64,000 bases of DNA, taken from Melampsora larici-populina 98AG31. Lineage: Eukaryota > Basidiomycota > Pucciniomycetes > Pucciniales > Melampsoraceae. The DNA lies in contig NW_006768771.1 in assembly GCF_000204055.1 (NCBI RefSeq), positions 170,145 to 234,144 on the forward strand, read 5' to 3'. The notes beneath the pieces are model-generated. The model searched no databases, was not told the DNA's origin, and was given only the letters and a program-made list of their open reading frames with translations. This document shows, one piece after another, positions 60,272 to 64,000 of the stretch (position 1 is its first letter; every line of letters starts with the position of its first letter). A program made the translations under genes and the position numbers.

Positions 60272-61446
60272 CACTACACAAAATGTAATCTTTACCAGGC
60301 AGTAAAGAAAACTACTGACATAGAAAAATCCTGAGGCAACAGGAAGAGAGCTAAAAATCTGAAAAAATATGCACCTTGTTCCTAGATGTTGGGGCGTCAT
60401 GATGAGTATTTTTTTGTATTTTACCGAACAGATATTGGTTAATTTACCAAAAATAAAGGCTAAAAATCATCAACAACCCACCTGTAACAATACCTGAAAT
60501 TTGGGACATGATTATGAAGACAATATTTTGTGGTCTAAAAACTTCAATAACTTTTGCAATTCTGCTCCAAATGACTTGATTTTTGATCCATCCAAAACCT
60601 GAACCATTCTCCTTTACACTTCAAAAAGGTAGTAAGGTGTTATCTAGTCATGTAAATGTTCTACATATGTTCAAACAGTTCTGAATAAATAGCTCTGTAG
60701 GATCTTTTGCACTAGACCGGCTACAGATGTGATGCCTGAATGATAAATGTAGAGAAAAGGTTTAGATTTGATTCAGAACTGCAAAAGTTATTGATGTTTG
60801 AATATTTCAAAATCCTGTTTTCAAAATCATGGGCCAAATTTCATGTATTATTATAGGTGGGTTTTTGATGATTCTCAGCCTTTATTGTTAGTACATTAAC
60901 CAATATCTGTGTGTAAAATATAAAAAAATACTCATCATGACACCCCAACATCTAGGAACAAGGTGCATATTTTTTCAGATTTTTAGCTCTCTTCTTGTTG
61001 CCTCAGGATTTTTCTATGCCAGTAGTTTTCTTTACCGCACGGTAGAGATTAGGGCCCGTTTGGCTGGATTTTGAAAAAATCATCACACAAAAACGATTGT
61101 TGATCTGCCCTTTTTGCAAGGGGCAGATTGAAAAACTCAAAATTTGGCTTTTTCGTTTACCAAACAGTCGACCAAATTGGTCAATGAAAAATCAAAATGG
61201 AGGGGCAAATGAGGCCAAAAACTCTTTTTGGTCTCAAAAACAGCCTCAGGGCTGTTTTTCAAAATTGAAGATTTTTTGATCAAAAACCGTTTTTGGTTTT
61301 GATCAAAGACCCTTGCCAAACACTGGTCTTTTTGTCAAAAACCAAAAATTGTATTTGGCCAAATACAGTTTTTGGCTTTGGTGGAGTATTTGGCCAAAAA
61401 CCGTATTTGGTTTCCAGACGAACGGGCCCTAACATTTTGTGTAGTG
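60272..61446. mobile_element. CACTA-like foldback element, copy B, TAT target duplication
   Basis: Left end CACTACACAAAATGTAATC, right end CATTTTGTGTAGTG, an inverted repeat that continues through arms of over 300 bp each. It is flanked by TAT at 60269-60271 and TAT at 61447-61449, the 3-bp duplication expected for CACTA/EnSpm elements. Without a nested insert at 61051-61431 it is about 794 bp. No transposase, so it is non-autonomous. The host sequence is a Copia pol frame. Confidence 0.88.
61051..61431. mobile_element. GGGCCCG-ended MITE nested in foldback element
   Basis: Begins GGGCCCGTTTGGCTGG and ends with the imperfect inverse CCAGACGAACGGGCCC. It interrupts the sequence GATTA/ACATTTTG of the foldback terminus. 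The inside holds repeated AAAAACCAAAAA and TTTGGCCAAA-type palindromes and no gene. The insertion is younger than its host. Confidence 0.8.
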
Positions 61447-62332
61447 TATGGCATGGTGATCTTTGGGTAAAGTAACAACACTCCAAACCTTTCTTCTTGT
61501 CATGTTGAGTCACTCGTTGGTGAGGGCTTGATTCCATTCAGTTTCCTTGTCTGTCATCAGTGCTTGTTTGTAGGTTTTGGGAATAGGCTTTGGAGTAGAC
61601 ATGTTGAGTTTCACACCTACCACAGCACACCTTTGACTGGAACCTTTGGGTAGGATGTTTGGTGTGTCAATGCTGCTAGGGATGTTTTTTGGGGCATCTC
61701 CTTGAAGCTGCCAGTCCCACCCCAGTCTTGAATGATTGGTGTGTTGGTTCATGATGTCTTCATCGTCATTTGAGTCTTTGTTGTGCAGAAGTTCTAGCTC
61801 ATCCATTGTTGGTGACGTTGGATCAACAATTGATGATGAAGGTTGAGGAGAGAGTTGTGGGATCTTTGTCGAATTGATTTTGGATCTTGTGGGTTCTGGT
61901 AAGGACATGACAGATGACTCAAGAGGGAGTTCATCTTCTTCATCTTCTTCACTGAAGAGGTGAGTTATTGTTGATTCATTGGCTTCACCTTCACCTTCAA
62001 CTCCTGGAAATTTGTTGCGGTTGAATGTAACATCATCAGAGTACACAATGCGGCCGTCTTCCAGTCAAATCTGGCAGTTCTTCATACCAACTTAGTAACC
62101 CAACAAGATACCTTTGACTGAGGTATTGTCAAATTTTTGCCAAAATTGTTTTGGAATAAGGACATAAGCTTGACAGCCAAAAGGTTTTGGTCTGGTGTAG
62201 TCAAATTTGCAGCCAAACCATGACTCATAAGCGGACTTGTTGTTTGTCACTTTACCTGGTGTCATGTTCTCAAGAAATACAGCAGTCATCATGGCTTCTG
62301 CCCAAGAGTTGTAGGCACAGGCCCAATCACAA

Positions 62333-62573
62333 GTCACTGGCAGGCCAGCGCCTCCCACCGACCCTAGCAAGTTATGAGCAAGTTATGAGCAAGTTATGAG
62401 GTGGATATCAAATGGATAACATCCATTGATTGAGAATTTGTTGAGAAGTGGTTGGGATACCACCAAAATTGAGATGATGTCATACAGCATCATAAACCTA
62501 TACAAACCTGCTCTTGTATCTCCCCACCAAGAAGATATAGTTTATTAACCTTTGTGACATAAATTGACCAAGT
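62333..62573. repeat. Repeat boundary truncating Copia, with 11-bp triplication
   Basis: GTCACTGGCAGGCCAG at 62333-62348 is identical to the subterminal sequence of the MITE at 58339-58354 and marks the end of recognisable Copia sequence. It is followed by three tandem copies of GCAAGTTATGA at about 62368-62400 and AT-rich DNA without a gene. Confidence 0.55.
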
Positions 62574-64000
62574 TATTGAGGTTTGAAAAAAAAAATCACG
62601 GACAAAAAATACTATTTTTGTACTATACCTAAGAATTGATTCTGGAATATTTTCTAGCTTTATAAATATACATGCAAAAAAAATTGATAATCCTTTTCAA
62701 AATATGTTTCTCCACATCTTTGTCCCCTAAAGCCTTCCTGTATGGGCAGTATTTCTACATGTAATTCCTGAATGTGTCTGCAAGTTTGAATTTCTGAAGT
62801 TCTTTGCCCCAAGACAAACTTGGAGGGAACATATTACCAAAATCATTCTGAATTTGATTGATATACATGTATATGGTATTTGACAAAATTTTCTGCCATA
62901 AACTTTGCCATATTCTGCCTAGAATCAAAGAATCAATCAGATTGTTGACTGCTCATGTACACACCACAATTACATATAGAAATATTGCCCATACAGGAAG
63001 GCTTTAGGGGACCAAGATGTTGAGAAACATATTTTCAAAAGGAATGTCAATTTTTTTGTGTATGTATACTGAGGAAGCTGGAAGATATTCCAGAAGGAGA
63101 GCACTATTTGGCGCCCGGTTTCAAAAACCCAAAGCCCGGTTTTCGGATAGTAGACCGGGCTGTACGTCTTTGCAGCCCGGTCGGGGTTGAAACCGGGCTG
63201 CCTCAACTTTTGTTTCTCTTTTTGCCATCTTTATATCGATGTCTCAATTTTTATGCAAACAGGTTTACACCTTGAGTCCCAAGATAATGAATCTCAAAGT
63301 GCACTTGTCAAAAAGCCCCTCCAAATGGCTTCATTCTTTGGCTAATCATTCTAGCTAATTTTCATTGATTTGATTGCATAGTCTGAGTTGTACTAAACGT
63401 TCCACAATCTTTCTGACACTATACACACATTGATATAGCTTCATAAAGTGAGAGACTCTGATAATTTGGATCCATCACAAGAAGATGTATGAGGATTTGG
63501 TTGCCAGATGCAAGAAAAACAATCGCCCAAGAGTGGAACAATTGGGCATAGATTGATGGGTATTGAACAGTCAGCACTTGTTTCATTGATGGAGAAGAGA
63601 TGAGGAAAAATGACAACAAGAACTTACCATTTTCAGATGTGGTGTATTGGGTGGTTTGAGGCTTGTCGAGATTTGGATGGTACTTGTCAACTTCAAGATG
63701 AAGGTGAGCGTCAGGCGAGGTCAGGCAACAATTTGTATTGGGTCAATCGAGAGCTCACAGCTCGGTTTCAGGAAATCGGGTTGACTTCAGCAGCCTGTTT
63801 TTATGGTTTCACAGCCCGGTTTGTGAAAATCGGGCTGTTGGAGAGCGTTGCGCCCGGAAAAGACTGCGGCTGCGGCAAAATTTGGCTCAATCGGGTCCGG
63901 GTGTGCGCGGAATCTGCGGGTAAAGCCCCAAAGAAAACCGGGCGTAGGTATAGTACAAAAATAGTATTCCTTGCCCGTGATTTTTTTTCAAACCTCAATA
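62574..64000. mobile_element. TIR element running to window end
   Basis: Left arm 62574-62632 (TATTGAGGTTTGAAAA ... ACTATTTTTGTACTATACC) matches the inverse of the last 56 bases of the window (63945-64000) with few differences. Inside are CCCGG-rich AAACCGGGC motifs near both arms and a nested foldback (62634-63103). No transposase frame is seen, so it is non-autonomous or decayed. The right boundary may extend past the window. Confidence 0.7.
62634..63103. repeat. Foldback repeat nested in TIR element
   Basis: Arms of about 130 bp: GATTCTGGAATATTTTC ... CCTAAAGCCTTCCTGTATGG on the left, and the inverse ending GGAAGATATTCCAGAA on the right, with a central spacer near 62780-62960. It lies immediately beside the left arm of the larger element. 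No coding. Confidence 0.7.

Larger units (their letters stand above)
58739..62335 (-). pseudogene. Ty1/Copia retrotransposon pol, interrupted and decayed
   Basis: Minus-strand pol remnant. From 5' to 3': integrase C-terminal part (NSWAEAMMTAVFLENMTPGK ... FGCQAYVLIPK, up to 62335), an acidic linker, reverse transcriptase (KARLCALGF, QMDAVAAFLNG, LYGLKQAPKAWY, VHVDDM in place of the usual YVDDM) and RNase H (TTEAEYQSAYEG, KLDNQGAIALSKN, ending near 58739). A CACTA-like element splits the linker from reverse transcriptase at 60272-61446; removing it restores ..HHAIGTTWVFKKK. In-frame stops lie near 59343, 59685, 61511 and 62050-62095. The gag, protease and integrase catalytic core are absent, truncated at a repeat boundary near 62333. 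Dead element. Confidence 0.88.

Noticed and set aside
59684..60400. 238-codon frame read as a single gene
   Set aside because: It is a chimera of the foldback arm (60272-60400) and Copia reverse transcriptase, not an ordinary gene; annotated as parts.
1..64000. CRISPR arrays, rRNA genes, complete tRNA genes, bacterial operons
   Set aside because: None seen; the window is eukaryotic nuclear DNA and the only tRNA-like signal is an isolated T-arm at 28142.

Overview
The window reads as nuclear DNA of a basidiomycete, most likely a rust fungus (Pucciniales). The grounds are short introns with GTAAGT-like donors and CTAAC-like branch sites splitting conserved housekeeping genes, fungal versions of ADE4, LIG1, SURF1 and EFM7, AT-rich intergenic DNA, candidate secreted effectors, F-box family duplication, and dense nested DNA transposons and Copia debris. 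The species assignment is inference; no rRNA or ITS is present.

Left part (1-16.4 kb): an apparently intact three-exon Tc1/mariner-type transposase (856-2201, minus), then a 12-exon dynein intermediate chain gene (2930-6051, plus), a small secreted protein (7832-8295, plus) and a secreted HEXXH protein (10532-11062, plus). After these come about 5 kb without a recognisable gene, ending in two abutting TA-flanked MITEs near 15.1-15.6 kb.

Middle (16.4-41 kb): a long Ser-rich protein of unknown function (16387-21338), ribosomal protein L11 (22714-23578), an unknown 535-residue protein with an acidic tail (25621-27362, minus), two broken hAT transposase genes (29525-31691 and 32485-34708) separated by a foldback element and a 158-base assembly gap, then a tandem pair of F-box genes, the first broken by frameshifts (35635-37323) and the second intact (38210-39897).

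Right part (41-57 kb) is a housekeeping block: SURF1 (minus) head-to-head with an EFM7-like methyltransferase (plus), ADE4 (minus) head-to-head with DNA ligase I (plus), and a GCKIII/STE20-type kinase (plus). The two divergent pairs share promoters of about 200 and 640-770 bp.

The last 7 kb are repeats: a Copia fragment, a larger Copia pol pseudogene on the minus strand, a CACTA-like foldback element inserted in it with a TAT target duplication and itself carrying a GGGCCCG-ended MITE, and a TIR element running to the window edge. The most unusual signal is the foldback element. Its two copies sit inside two different transposon genes, and in each case its arm carries an outward open frame that joins the host frame.

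Exon boundaries were worked out by hand from splice sites, frame and family conservation. All CDS spans below include introns; exon coordinates are in the evidence.
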